Source: CAZBSE01 sp964561115
Lineage (GTDB): Bacteria; Actinomycetota; Humimicrobiia; Humimicrobiales; Humimicrobiaceae
NCBI GenBank assembly: GCA_964561115.1
Contig: CAZLOE010000001.1
Coordinates: 24,113-88,112, forward strand
DNA: 64,000 nt
Direction: 5' to 3'
The translations under genes and the position numbers were made by a program. The notes beneath the pieces are model-generated. The model had not been told where the DNA came from, did not search any database, and was given only the letters and a program-made list of their open reading frames with translations. Positions 34,074 to 41,648 of the stretch are shown one piece after another. Each line of letters opens with the position of its first letter. Positions within the stretch are counted from its first letter, which is position 1.

Positions 34074-34241
34074 TATTCTTTAAAAGTAAAAATTTAATTG
34101 TTTTTTGATATGATAATATAATAATGGTTTTTTTTGAAATAAAATATTAAATTTTTAGTATTATCTATATTTTAAATCTACAGGTGATAAGCTAAAATAG
34201 ACAGTTGGAAATTTAATTATCAATGACCAGTTATATTAAAT

Positions 34242-34676
34242 ATGAGATGTTATCTTACAGGGTCTAAAGCCTGCAGTCTAAAAATAAAAGAAAATCCCAG
34301 TCAGATATTTATTGCGTATAATTATAAATATAAGAATGTGGGAAAAGTCGTTGAAGAAGCAGTATTTCCTGCACTGAAAAAAGCAGGATTAAAATATAAG
34401 GTAGCCAGACTGGAAATAAGGACCAAGGATTTCTTCTGCAAAATATGCGAACTTATCCAGGAATCAAAATACTTTCTGGCAAATCTTACCAATCCGACCT
34501 TTAATGTCGGACTGGAACTGGGGCTGGCTTTAGGGCTGGAAAAAGAGATTATTTTAATTGCCAGCAGGAGGACAAAAATACCTTCTGATCTTATAAGACA
34601 GGAAGTCATCTTTTATTTAAAAGATATGGAAGATCTAAAAGCCAAAGTTATAGGGTGTATAAAAAATAATCGTTAA
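34242..34676 (+). CDS. Nucleoside 2-deoxyribosyltransferase/TIR-like small protein
   Basis: 144 residues. The fold pattern is beta-alpha with SQIFIAYNYKYKNVGKVVEE near residue 18, ICELIQESKYFLANLT, and NPTFNVGLELGLALGLEKEIILI. The last stretch, a polar N-x-V-x-x-E-L-G-x-A before a strand, is the shared signature of nucleoside deoxyribosyltransferase-like and TIR-like NAD-cleaving folds, with Glu as the likely catalytic residue. Enzyme or sensor cannot be separated by eye. It is a stand-alone gene with its own promoter region and a weak ribosome site. Its stop lies 11 bp from the convergent P-type ATPase. Confidence 0.6.
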   Translation: MRCYLTGSKACSLKIKENPSQIFIAYNYKYKNVGKVVEEAVFPALKKAGLKYKVARLEIRTKDFFCKICELIQESKYFLANLTNPTFNVGLELGLALGLEKEIILIASRRTKIPSDLIRQEVIFYLKDMEDLKAKVIGCIKNNR

Positions 34677-34687
34677 TATTCTATATA

Positions 34688-37540
34688 TTAACTTTTAGCA
34701 GGAGTATCTGATTTTCTCCTTTTATAAATAATCTCGTTTATGAAGTTTATTATAAGAACGCTTATTACCGAGCATGCAATAATTAAAATCCAGTGGTATA
34801 AGCCAAGGCTTGCAGTCTTGAATATATCCTGAAGCCAGGGGATATAGATTATCCCGATCTGTAGCAGGATCGATGCAAAAACAGCAAAGTTTAGATATCT
34901 GTTCGCAAATATATTCTTTCTGAATATGCCCTTATCCTCAAACCTGAAATTAAAAGTATGGAAGAGCTGGGTTATTACAAGAGTGGTAAATACTGAAGTC
35001 TGGAAAATCTCCCGGTCATAAGAAAGATTTTGGGTACTGAAAAGAAGGGGACCTGCAAAGTATACAAAAAGTGCCCCCAGAGTCAAAACAATACCCTGCC
35101 ATAAAATAGTATAGAGTCCTCTTCTGCTTAAAATATGTTCTTTTTTCTTGGTAGCCTTTCTTTTCATGATATCTTTTTCGGGAGGATCTATACCCAGTGC
35201 CATGGCAGGCAGCCCATCGGTTATCAGGTTCATCCAGAGTATTTGGACAGGCAGCAGCGGAATGTATAGAAATCCTCTCTGGCCGGTCATAAAGTAGAAT
35301 ATATAATCACCTGCCACTATGGCGATAAACATCAGGAGAACTTCCGAAATATTGCATGACAGAAGGAATAATATGAATTTTTTCAGGTTATCATATATTA
35401 CTCTTCCCTGTTTTACGGCTTTTACTATGGTGGCAAAATTATCATCGGTCAGGATCATGTCGCTTGATTCTTTACTTACATCAGTCCCTACTATTCCCAT
35501 TGCCACGCCAATATCGGCTCTTTTTAGTGATGGGGCATCATTTATTCCATCACCGGTCATAGCAACTATATGCCCGTTTTTCTTTAGAGCTTCTATAATG
35601 TCCACTTTGCTGGCAGGAGATACTCTGGCGAATATTCTTATATCTTCTATCTGGTTTTCAAGTTCCTCTCTGGTCATCCTGTCAAATTCTTCACTGTCAA
35701 TGATTTTGTCGGCAGCGCCAAGTATCCCCAGTTCCTCCCCTATGGCTCTGGCAGTTATTTTATGGTCCCCGGTCACCATAATGATCTTAATATTAGCTTT
35801 TTTACATTTTTCAATAGCGTCGTATACTTCCGGCCTAGGAGGATCTATCATTCCTGCTATACCAAGATATACAAGATCGTGTTCTGATTCTTTTATTTCC
35901 TCTTTATAAGGAAGACTGTCCAGATATTTAAAGGCAAAAGCAAGATTTCTCATTGCCCTGCCGGCAAGCAGAAGATTGTTTTTACTGATTTTTTTCTTGT
36001 CAGTGTCAGTTAGATTTTCTATCCTGCCATTTTTTATTATTTTAGTGCATTTACCTGTAATTACCTCGGGAGCCCCCTTTGAGAACAGGATGTATTTATG
36101 ACCAGAATTGGTATTGCCGCCGGCTGGTATTTTGTTAATGGTGGTCATCATCTTGCGGCCGGAATCAAATGGTTCTTCCAGTGTTCTGGGATAGTCTTTT
36201 TCAAGCTGGTCTTTGTCTATTGAGTAAAAACTGCTCATTTCAATCAGTGCTGCTTCGGTAGGGTCTCCGGCGATTTCCCCTTTTTCCTTATCTATGTAGT
36301 GTGCATCATTGCACAGGACAGCATTTTCAATTAGTATTTTAAGTGCACCGCGGCTGTCTAAATTCTTCAGTCTTGGGGGGTTTTTTATACTATTTTTATC
36401 TTTCTTACTATATTTTTCTATAAAATCATTATAGTCCCCGACCTCATTTAGGCCTGAATAGATTCTTCGCACCATCATCTTATTCTCAGTAAGGGTCCCC
36501 GTTTTATCCGTACAGATGACAGAGACACTGCCCAGGGTCTCAACAGAGCTAAGTCTTCTCACAATGGCATTATTTTTAGCCATCTTCTGGACACCGAGTG
36601 CTAGGGAAACTGTGACTATGGCCGGTAATCCTTCGGGTATGGACGCGACTGCCAGTGCAACGGCAACCAGGAGCATCTGTGCGATTGAATTGCCCTTAAG
36701 TATTCCAGACAGGAAGACAATAACACTTACAGCAAGGCATATTATGCCGATCTTTTTTCCTACTGTTTTTAATTCAATTTGAAGTGGAGTAAGTTCTTCT
36801 TGTTCCTGGACCATACTGGCGATTTTACCTATCTCGGTATGGGATCCTGTACCGATGACCACTGCGCTGCATCTCCCCTTGACAATTGTAGTACCGCTGA
36901 ACAGCATATTTTTCTTATCACCGAGTGCAGTATTTGTTTTTTTAATAGTACTGATGGTTTTATTTACCGGAAGGGATTCACCAGTGATAATTGATTCATT
37001 GGCCTGAAGATTTACCTGATCAATGATTCTGCTGTCTGCCGGTACGAGGTCTCCTGCGTTAAGTTTTATAATGTCCCCGGGAACTAAATTTTTAGAATAA
37101 ATACTTGATTCCCGTCCATCTCTTATGACTAAGGCACTGGGGGAGGCAAGCTCTTTTAGGGCCTGCAGGGCTCTTTCAGCTCTGAACTCCTGAACAAATC
37201 CCAGAACCGAGTTTAATATCAGTATGATGAGTATCACGATGGCATCGGTGATTTCTCTTATGATTATCCCTGAGATTAATGCAGCCGCAATAAGTATCCA
37301 TATCATAAAGTCATTGAACTGTGAAATGAATATTTTAAAAGGCGACCGCCCCCTTTTTTCTTCCAGCTGGTTATAACCATAGAGGGATACCCGCTCACCA
37401 GCGTCTTTTCTGCTTATACCGTTTTTAGGGTCGGTCTTCAGAATGTTTAAGACTTCCCGGGCAGACTTTGTATGCCATAATGGTTTTTTAGAAAGAACAG
37501 GATCGGTTCTGGAATTGTCAGTTTTATATTTTATTACCAT
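34688..37540 (-). CDS. Cation-transporting P-type ATPase (Ca2+-type, P2)
   Basis: 950 residues, a complete P2-type pump. An N-terminal cation-ATPase segment (WHTKSAREVLNIL), then the actuator motif TGESLPV, membrane site PEGLPAIVTVSLALG, phosphorylation site DKTGTLT, ATP-binding KGAPE, hinge TGDGINDAPSLKRADIGVAMG and the C-terminal four-helix block beginning ISEVLLMF. The membrane motif PEGLP and the NLITDGLPAMALG segment with Asp are typical of Ca2+ ATPases (SERCA/PMR1-like), so Ca2+ export is the best call, though Na+ or Mn2+ cannot be excluded. Single-gene unit. Confidence 0.93.
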   Translation of the reverse strand: MVIKYKTDNSRTDPVLSKKPLWHTKSAREVLNILKTDPKNGISRKDAGERVSLYGYNQLEEKRGRSPFKIFISQFNDFMIWILIAAALISGIIIREITDAIVILIILILNSVLGFVQEFRAERALQALKELASPSALVIRDGRESSIYSKNLVPGDIIKLNAGDLVPADSRIIDQVNLQANESIITGESLPVNKTISTIKKTNTALGDKKNMLFSGTTIVKGRCSAVVIGTGSHTEIGKIASMVQEQEELTPLQIELKTVGKKIGIICLAVSVIVFLSGILKGNSIAQMLLVAVALAVASIPEGLPAIVTVSLALGVQKMAKNNAIVRRLSSVETLGSVSVICTDKTGTLTENKMMVRRIYSGLNEVGDYNDFIEKYSKKDKNSIKNPPRLKNLDSRGALKILIENAVLCNDAHYIDKEKGEIAGDPTEAALIEMSSFYSIDKDQLEKDYPRTLEEPFDSGRKMMTTINKIPAGGNTNSGHKYILFSKGAPEVITGKCTKIIKNGRIENLTDTDKKKISKNNLLLAGRAMRNLAFAFKYLDSLPYKEEIKESEHDLVYLGIAGMIDPPRPEVYDAIEKCKKANIKIIMVTGDHKITARAIGEELGILGAADKIIDSEEFDRMTREELENQIEDIRIFARVSPASKVDIIEALKKNGHIVAMTGDGINDAPSLKRADIGVAMGIVGTDVSKESSDMILTDDNFATIVKAVKQGRVIYDNLKKFILFLLSCNISEVLLMFIAIVAGDYIFYFMTGQRGFLYIPLLPVQILWMNLITDGLPAMALGIDPPEKDIMKRKATKKKEHILSRRGLYTILWQGIVLTLGALFVYFAGPLLFSTQNLSYDREIFQTSVFTTLVITQLFHTFNFRFEDKGIFRKNIFANRYLNFAVFASILLQIGIIYIPWLQDIFKTASLGLYHWILIIACSVISVLIINFINEIIYKRRKSDTPAKS

Positions 37541-37652
37541 TCCTCCATTTTCTGTTTACCGGTATATTATTAATTGTAAAAAGATTAGATTTACGGGTTG
37601 TTAAATATTAAATCATATATATTGCGGTGAGTAAATTGTAAAAGATGGTAAG

Positions 37653-38513
37653 TTATTTCGCACTCCAGATATTGTGAAACATTTCCCATTCGGAAATATG
37701 GCTCTTTATATACTTTTCCATTACTGCCAGTATTTTTACCATATTTTTGGATATCAGTGTTTCCTTGTCGCCTTCTCTTATAAGGTCGAGCGGTTCTTCA
37801 AAAATCAATAAATGGTTGTATTTATCTTTTCTCCAGATAAAACTTGGCACAAGCGACGCTCCGGATCTTAATGCTATCTGGAGAGCACCGGTAGGCAGAT
37901 AAGCAGTTTCTCCAAAGAATTTGAAAGGCCTTGCAGCCTGTCCGGTAGGGTCCCAGTCAGTAGGTACCGCTATTATTTCATTATTTTTAAGTATCTTAAA
38001 GACTTTCAGCATCCTATTAATATAAAGTGTCTTAAACCCTTTTGACATTCTTTTTGCTTCAAAGAATCTACCAACAAGTTTATTTTTTCTGACCAGGCTT
38101 GTACCCCATATCTTATATCCGTCTACTGCTAATCTGCAGGCACCCCATTCAAAATTTCCGATATGGGCAGTAAAAATAACTACCCCCTTTCCTTTCAGCA
38201 GCGCGCTGTCAAGATTTTCAAGACCCTTTGTTTCTATTCTTTGTTTTAATTTCTCCCTGGAGATAATGGAATGTTTTAAAAAATCTATAATGTTCTTCCC
38301 CCAGTTTATAAAAATTTTTTTTGCTATATTATGAGTTTCCTTACTGTCCTGGCTGATGCCAAGTACTATAGATATGTTTTTTTTGATGACCTTGACACCG
38401 ACGCCGGTCGCAAACCAGAGCATTGCACCAAAAGCTGCAATACAGTATGAAACGGGATAGGGTGTCGCAATAGCAATAAATTCAACGATCCTATATCCTA
38501 TATATCCAAACAT
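37653..38513 (-). CDS. Lysophospholipid/lipid A-type acyltransferase family protein
   Basis: 286 residues, LpxL/HtrB-PatA superfamily. A hydrophobic N-terminal segment (about 10-40) is followed by the catalytic block TAHIGNFEWG (His and Glu/Asp-like pair), then NRMLKVFKILKNNEIIAVPTDWDP and FGETAYLPTGALQIALRSGAS. In actinobacteria, relatives acylate phosphatidylinositol mannosides; in Gram-negatives, lipid A. Here the acceptor is unknown. It faces a divergent eRF1-like gene across 143 bp of AT-rich DNA. Confidence 0.87.
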   Translation of the reverse strand: MFGYIGYRIVEFIAIATPYPVSYCIAAFGAMLWFATGVGVKVIKKNISIVLGISQDSKETHNIAKKIFINWGKNIIDFLKHSIISREKLKQRIETKGLENLDSALLKGKGVVIFTAHIGNFEWGACRLAVDGYKIWGTSLVRKNKLVGRFFEAKRMSKGFKTLYINRMLKVFKILKNNEIIAVPTDWDPTGQAARPFKFFGETAYLPTGALQIALRSGASLVPSFIWRKDKYNHLLIFEEPLDLIREGDKETLISKNMVKILAVMEKYIKSHISEWEMFHNIWSAK

Positions 38514-38656
38514 TGATACTCTCTTTCTTGAAAAGATATTGTATAATAATAATAAATTTTAGTTATAAATTAAAGTTCTTATATCAATAGTGGTCTATTT
38601 AAGTAATAAAAACAATATTTATCAAATATCAAATAGCGATAGGAGGAGTTTTATTT

Positions 38657-39814
38657 ATGGCAGAACAGGAAAATAAGGGTTCCGGTCTTGAAGCAATATT
38701 GAATTATAAAACTACCGGGAAGTTAGTGGTAAGCGTTTATCTTATGGTAGACGGTTCCAGAGTGATCAAGAAAGACTACCAGACTAAGTTAAATTCCATG
38801 GTTGTCGCTACAAGAGAGAAGATTGAAGCTGATACTAATTTAGACCGAAGCCAGAAAAAGGAAGTATCCGAGACTCTTGAAAAAGTGAAAGCATATATAA
38901 ATGATAAGTTTAGGGCAGATTCCACCAGTACAATTGTGATTTTTTCCTCTGGAGACGGGCTCTGGGAGGAATTTAGAATACCTATAATAATGAGATCGAA
39001 AATAATTGTAGATCCCAAGCCTTACACCCAGAATATAAGATCCCTTATCAATAATTCAAAAAGGTACGGTGTGCTGCTTTTAAACAGAGAAAAGGCACAG
39101 ATATATTCTATATATCTTGGGGAAGTAAACCAGTATCTGGCAGCATTTATAAGTGACGTTCCGTCAAAAGTCAATTTTAGGAGCCAGGCTGCTTTTAGAG
39201 AGAAAAAGATACTGGGAAGATTGGAAGAAAAGCTTAACCATTTCTTTAAACAGGTAAATGATAAAGCTATGGAACTTTTTAAAGAAAAAAAGTTTGATTA
39301 TTTGATTTTAGCCGGCAGGAGAGAAATAATCCCCAAATTTACCAATTATCTTCACAGTTACCTTCAGTCAAACTGTATTGGAAATATTGATGCCGAGCCT
39401 GATTCAAATATTTCTTTAATTGAGGAAAAGGCTAAAGAGGTCATTGACAGGTTCGAGATTAAATCAAAGAATGATCTGATTGACAGGTTGCTTGACGAAT
39501 ATAATCCGAATAGAATGGGCGTGCTGGGCATTGACGCAGTGGTAAAATATTTGTTGATCGAGCAGATAAAGACTTTAATATATGACAGGCAATTCACACA
39601 TAAGGGATATCTATGCAGTAAATGTCACTATATAACCATTGAACAGAAAGATAGGTGCCCTTATTGTAATGGAGATCTGACATTTTACAGTGATATAGTA
39701 GATGAGATTGTAGAAGGTGCCCTGGACCAGGGATGTGAGATCGTAGATATAGAAGGTAATAAGAAATTGACGGAAGCCGGAAGCATAGGTGCCGTGTTGA
39801 GGTATAAATTATAA
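38657..39814 (+). CDS. eRF1-like (VLRF1/baeRF type) protein with zinc ribbon
   Basis: 385 residues. It resembles the bacterial relatives of archaeal/eukaryotic release factor 1: a strand-rich N-terminal part with SVYLMVDGSRV, a middle domain opening RYGVLLLNREKAQIY (the eRF1 domain-2 like start) and FDYLILAGRREIIPKF, and a C-terminal domain with a zinc ribbon CSKC...CPYC (about 333-350). It ends in GSIGAVLRYKL, the L7Ae-like eRF1 domain 3 ending. No GGQ motif is visible. Such proteins are thought to act on stalled or hibernating ribosomes. Start ATG with GGAGGAG ahead. Not obviously tied to its neighbours. Confidence 0.8.
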   Translation: MAEQENKGSGLEAILNYKTTGKLVVSVYLMVDGSRVIKKDYQTKLNSMVVATREKIEADTNLDRSQKKEVSETLEKVKAYINDKFRADSTSTIVIFSSGDGLWEEFRIPIIMRSKIIVDPKPYTQNIRSLINNSKRYGVLLLNREKAQIYSIYLGEVNQYLAAFISDVPSKVNFRSQAAFREKKILGRLEEKLNHFFKQVNDKAMELFKEKKFDYLILAGRREIIPKFTNYLHSYLQSNCIGNIDAEPDSNISLIEEKAKEVIDRFEIKSKNDLIDRLLDEYNPNRMGVLGIDAVVKYLLIEQIKTLIYDRQFTHKGYLCSKCHYITIEQKDRCPYCNGDLTFYSDIVDEIVEGALDQGCEIVDIEGNKKLTEAGSIGAVLRYKL

Positions 39815-39825
39815 TAAAGATGATT

Positions 39826-40281
39826 TTATTTTGGTTTTTGCAGTTCTGAGAGTTCCTTGGTGAATTGCTTTATATTATCAAACTGCTTGTAAACGGAAGC
39901 AAACCTGATATATGCTACTTTATCCAGATCTTTTAATCTTTTAAGGACCAGGTTGCCTATTTCCCTGGAATGTATTTCATTAGAAGGCATACTGGAGATC
40001 TCGCTTTCAATATCGTCAACGATTTTATTTAACTCTTCTGTGCTTATATTTCTTTTTATGCATGCCCTGATAAGACCGCTTAATATCTTATTTCTGTCGA
40101 AGGGCTGTCTGGTATTATCTTTCTTTATGACTGCAATGGGTTGATTTTCAAGTCTTTCGTAAGTGGTAAATCTTTTACCGCATTTTTCGCACATCCTTCT
40201 TCTTCTAACGCTATCATTAGAATCAGTCAGTCTGGAATCTATGACTCTTGTATCAGGGTTTGAGCAGTATGGACATTTCAT
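39826..40281 (-). CDS. nrdR: NrdR transcriptional repressor of ribonucleotide reductase genes
   Basis: 151 residues, normal length. N-terminal zinc ribbon with CPYCSNPDTRVIDSR and CEKCGKRFTTYE, then an ATP-cone (about 47-137) with VIKKDNTRQPFDRNKI that senses ATP/dATP. It represses nrd genes when dATP is high. Its likely target in this window is nrdJ, with tandem boxes at 29252-29299. Encoded just downstream of plsY on the same strand with 3 bp between, so the two are probably one transcript. Confidence 0.97.
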   Translation of the reverse strand: MKCPYCSNPDTRVIDSRLTDSNDSVRRRRMCEKCGKRFTTYERLENQPIAVIKKDNTRQPFDRNKILSGLIRACIKRNISTEELNKIVDDIESEISSMPSNEIHSREIGNLVLKRLKDLDKVAYIRFASVYKQFDNIKQFTKELSELQKPK

Positions 40282-40284
40282 TTT

Positions 40285-40929
40285 TTACATTCCTTTGAAA
40301 AATACTCTAAATAATTTTTTCATTACCGGGCTTACATCTTTTCTTCCTTTCGTATAGTAAGATTTTAACAAATTTCTGGTTTTTATGCTGTATACAATAG
40401 TTACAAGAAGCCCAAAGATCAACCACCAGATGCTTCCTTCGTAGACCCAGATAAAAAAAGAAAATATGAAGAATCCCATTGCGGTGGAAACATAAGAATC
40501 TTTAATTATGAATAGAGCCACGGGTATAAACAGTAGATAAAGAAAAGGAAAAGATATTGGTGACAGGTAAAGCAGTCCGCCCAAAAAAGCAGAGACTCCC
40601 TGGCCTCCCCTGAAGCCGATATAGATCATCCAGTTATGGCCTATTACTACAAAGACAACAGCAAGAAGCGGAATAAAGACGTGTTCCGAAAACCTGTCTG
40701 CAATATAAGCTGCCAGCGCTCCCTTTCCGATATCTGTGATTATTACCATTACTCCGGCAAATCTTCCTACATTGGTGATGGTATTCATCCCTCCGACGTT
40801 TTTGGATCCTTCTCTTCTTATATCAATGCCTTTTATTTTTCCTGCTATATATGCGGATGGGAAGGACCCAATAAGGTATGATATTAAAAGAATAACTGCT
40901 GTATTCAAGTAAAAATTTCGTAGAAGCAT
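40285..40929 (-). CDS. plsY: Glycerol-3-phosphate acyltransferase PlsY
   Basis: Integral membrane enzyme using acyl-phosphate to acylate glycerol-3-phosphate, the first step of phospholipid synthesis. 214 residues with five hydrophobic helices. Conserved loops: IGSFPSAYIAGK, IRREGSKNVGGMNTIT (the GS-N-G-N loop variant), DIGKGALAAY, and GHNWMIYIGFRGGQGVS. With the separate PlsC-type gene at 48288-49079, phosphatidate synthesis is covered. The reading begins at 40929, MLLRNFYLNT; an internal start is possible but the first helix needs this one. Confidence 0.94.
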   Translation of the reverse strand: MLLRNFYLNTAVILLISYLIGSFPSAYIAGKIKGIDIRREGSKNVGGMNTITNVGRFAGVMVIITDIGKGALAAYIADRFSEHVFIPLLAVVFVVIGHNWMIYIGFRGGQGVSAFLGGLLYLSPISFPFLYLLFIPVALFIIKDSYVSTAMGFFIFSFFIWVYEGSIWWLIFGLLVTIVYSIKTRNLLKSYYTKGRKDVSPVMKKLFRVFFKGM

Positions 40930-41189
40930 TTATCTCCTGTGATCAATTGATAATATAAAATATGACAGGAAAATAAAACAGCAAGCTGCTTACCGCAATA
41001 ATGAACTGATTATATCATAAAGAAAATTCATTAAAAAACGATTATATATATAATATGAAATAAAATATGAAGGTGATTTTTCTAGCAGATTACTGTTTTC
41101 TTAATATTAATAGTATTTATTAATTAAAATATTTTTACTTTTAAGTGAAAAATTAATTTTGCGATTTATTAAAATTCTTTTATAATAAG

Positions 41190-41218
41190 TTGACAATAAT
41201 GATTTTATTTAATAAAAT
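41190..41218 (+). promoter_or_regulatory. hspR promoter with perfect palindrome over the -10
   Basis: TTGACA (41190-41195), 17-bp spacer, TAAAAT (41213-41218). ATTTTATT (41202-41209), one T, AATAAAAT (41211-41218) form a perfect inverted repeat that covers the -10, a good candidate operator. The expected start of transcription coincides with the A of the ATG at 41224, so the message would be leaderless. Confidence 0.7.
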
Positions 41219-41223
41219 TATAG

Positions 41224-41568
41224 ATGAAAATAATAAGATTGGTGGGTACATTGTTTGAGGAAGAAGATAAAAGTTATCCTATTGAATTGGTAGCTGATTT
41301 TTTAGGAGTAAACAGCAGGACTCTTTACTATTATGAGAGATTTAGCCTGGTAAGACCTTTAAGAAGAGGCAGAAAAAGATACTATTCAAAAATGGATGTC
41401 AGATGGCTGGAGTATGTCAGGGAACTTATGTATAAACAGGGTATGAATTTGAGATCAATAATCATACTTATAAAGAGGAGAGATAACATAATTTTAGGAA
41501 AGTGTCCTGAAGATGTGGTTGAGTGTTTTAAAAATTACTTAATGCGGATCAGCAAAGAAGAAAAGTGA
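41224..41568 (+). CDS. hspR: HspR-type MerR-family heat-shock regulator
   Basis: 114 residues: MerR HTH with YPIELVADFLGVNSRTLYYY, then the wing (RRGRKRYYSKMDV) and a dimer helix (YVRELMYKQGMNLRSII). It is the single-domain form used by HspR, which represses dnaK/clpB operons and releases DNA when DnaK is titrated by unfolded protein. It opens the operon hspR-dnaK-hsp20-dnaJ-clpB. No Shine-Dalgarno precedes the ATG and the promoter places +1 there. A TTG at 41251 with GGTGG upstream is an alternative start. The usual HAIR operator (CTTGAGT...ACTCAAG) was not found. Confidence 0.88.
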   Translation: MKIIRLVGTLFEEEDKSYPIELVADFLGVNSRTLYYYERFSLVRPLRRGRKRYYSKMDVRWLEYVRELMYKQGMNLRSIIILIKRRDNIILGKCPEDVVECFKNYLMRISKEEK

Positions 41569-41606
41569 TTTGTTGATACCGCTGAAAAAGGCAACTTTAG
41601 ATTTAA

Positions 41607-41628
41607 TTAATTTATAAAGATAAATTAA
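41607..41628 (+). repeat. 9-bp perfect inverted repeat in the dnaK leader
   Basis: TTAATTTAT (41607-41615), spacer AAAG, ATAAATTAA (41620-41628), ending 6 bases before the AAAGGA site of dnaK. It could be an operator or an RNA hairpin at the start of the dnaK message. AT-rich context makes chance possible. Confidence 0.35.
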
Positions 41629-41648
41629 AGGGAAAGGATGAATATAAT

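Noticed and set aside
40930..41223. CIRCE or HAIR heat-shock operator before hspR
   Set aside because: Neither TTAGCACTC...GAGTGCTAA nor CTTGAGT...ACTCAAG is present. A weak repeat TTTTTACTT/AAGTGAAAAA at 41132-41152 has one mismatch and no promoter nearby.
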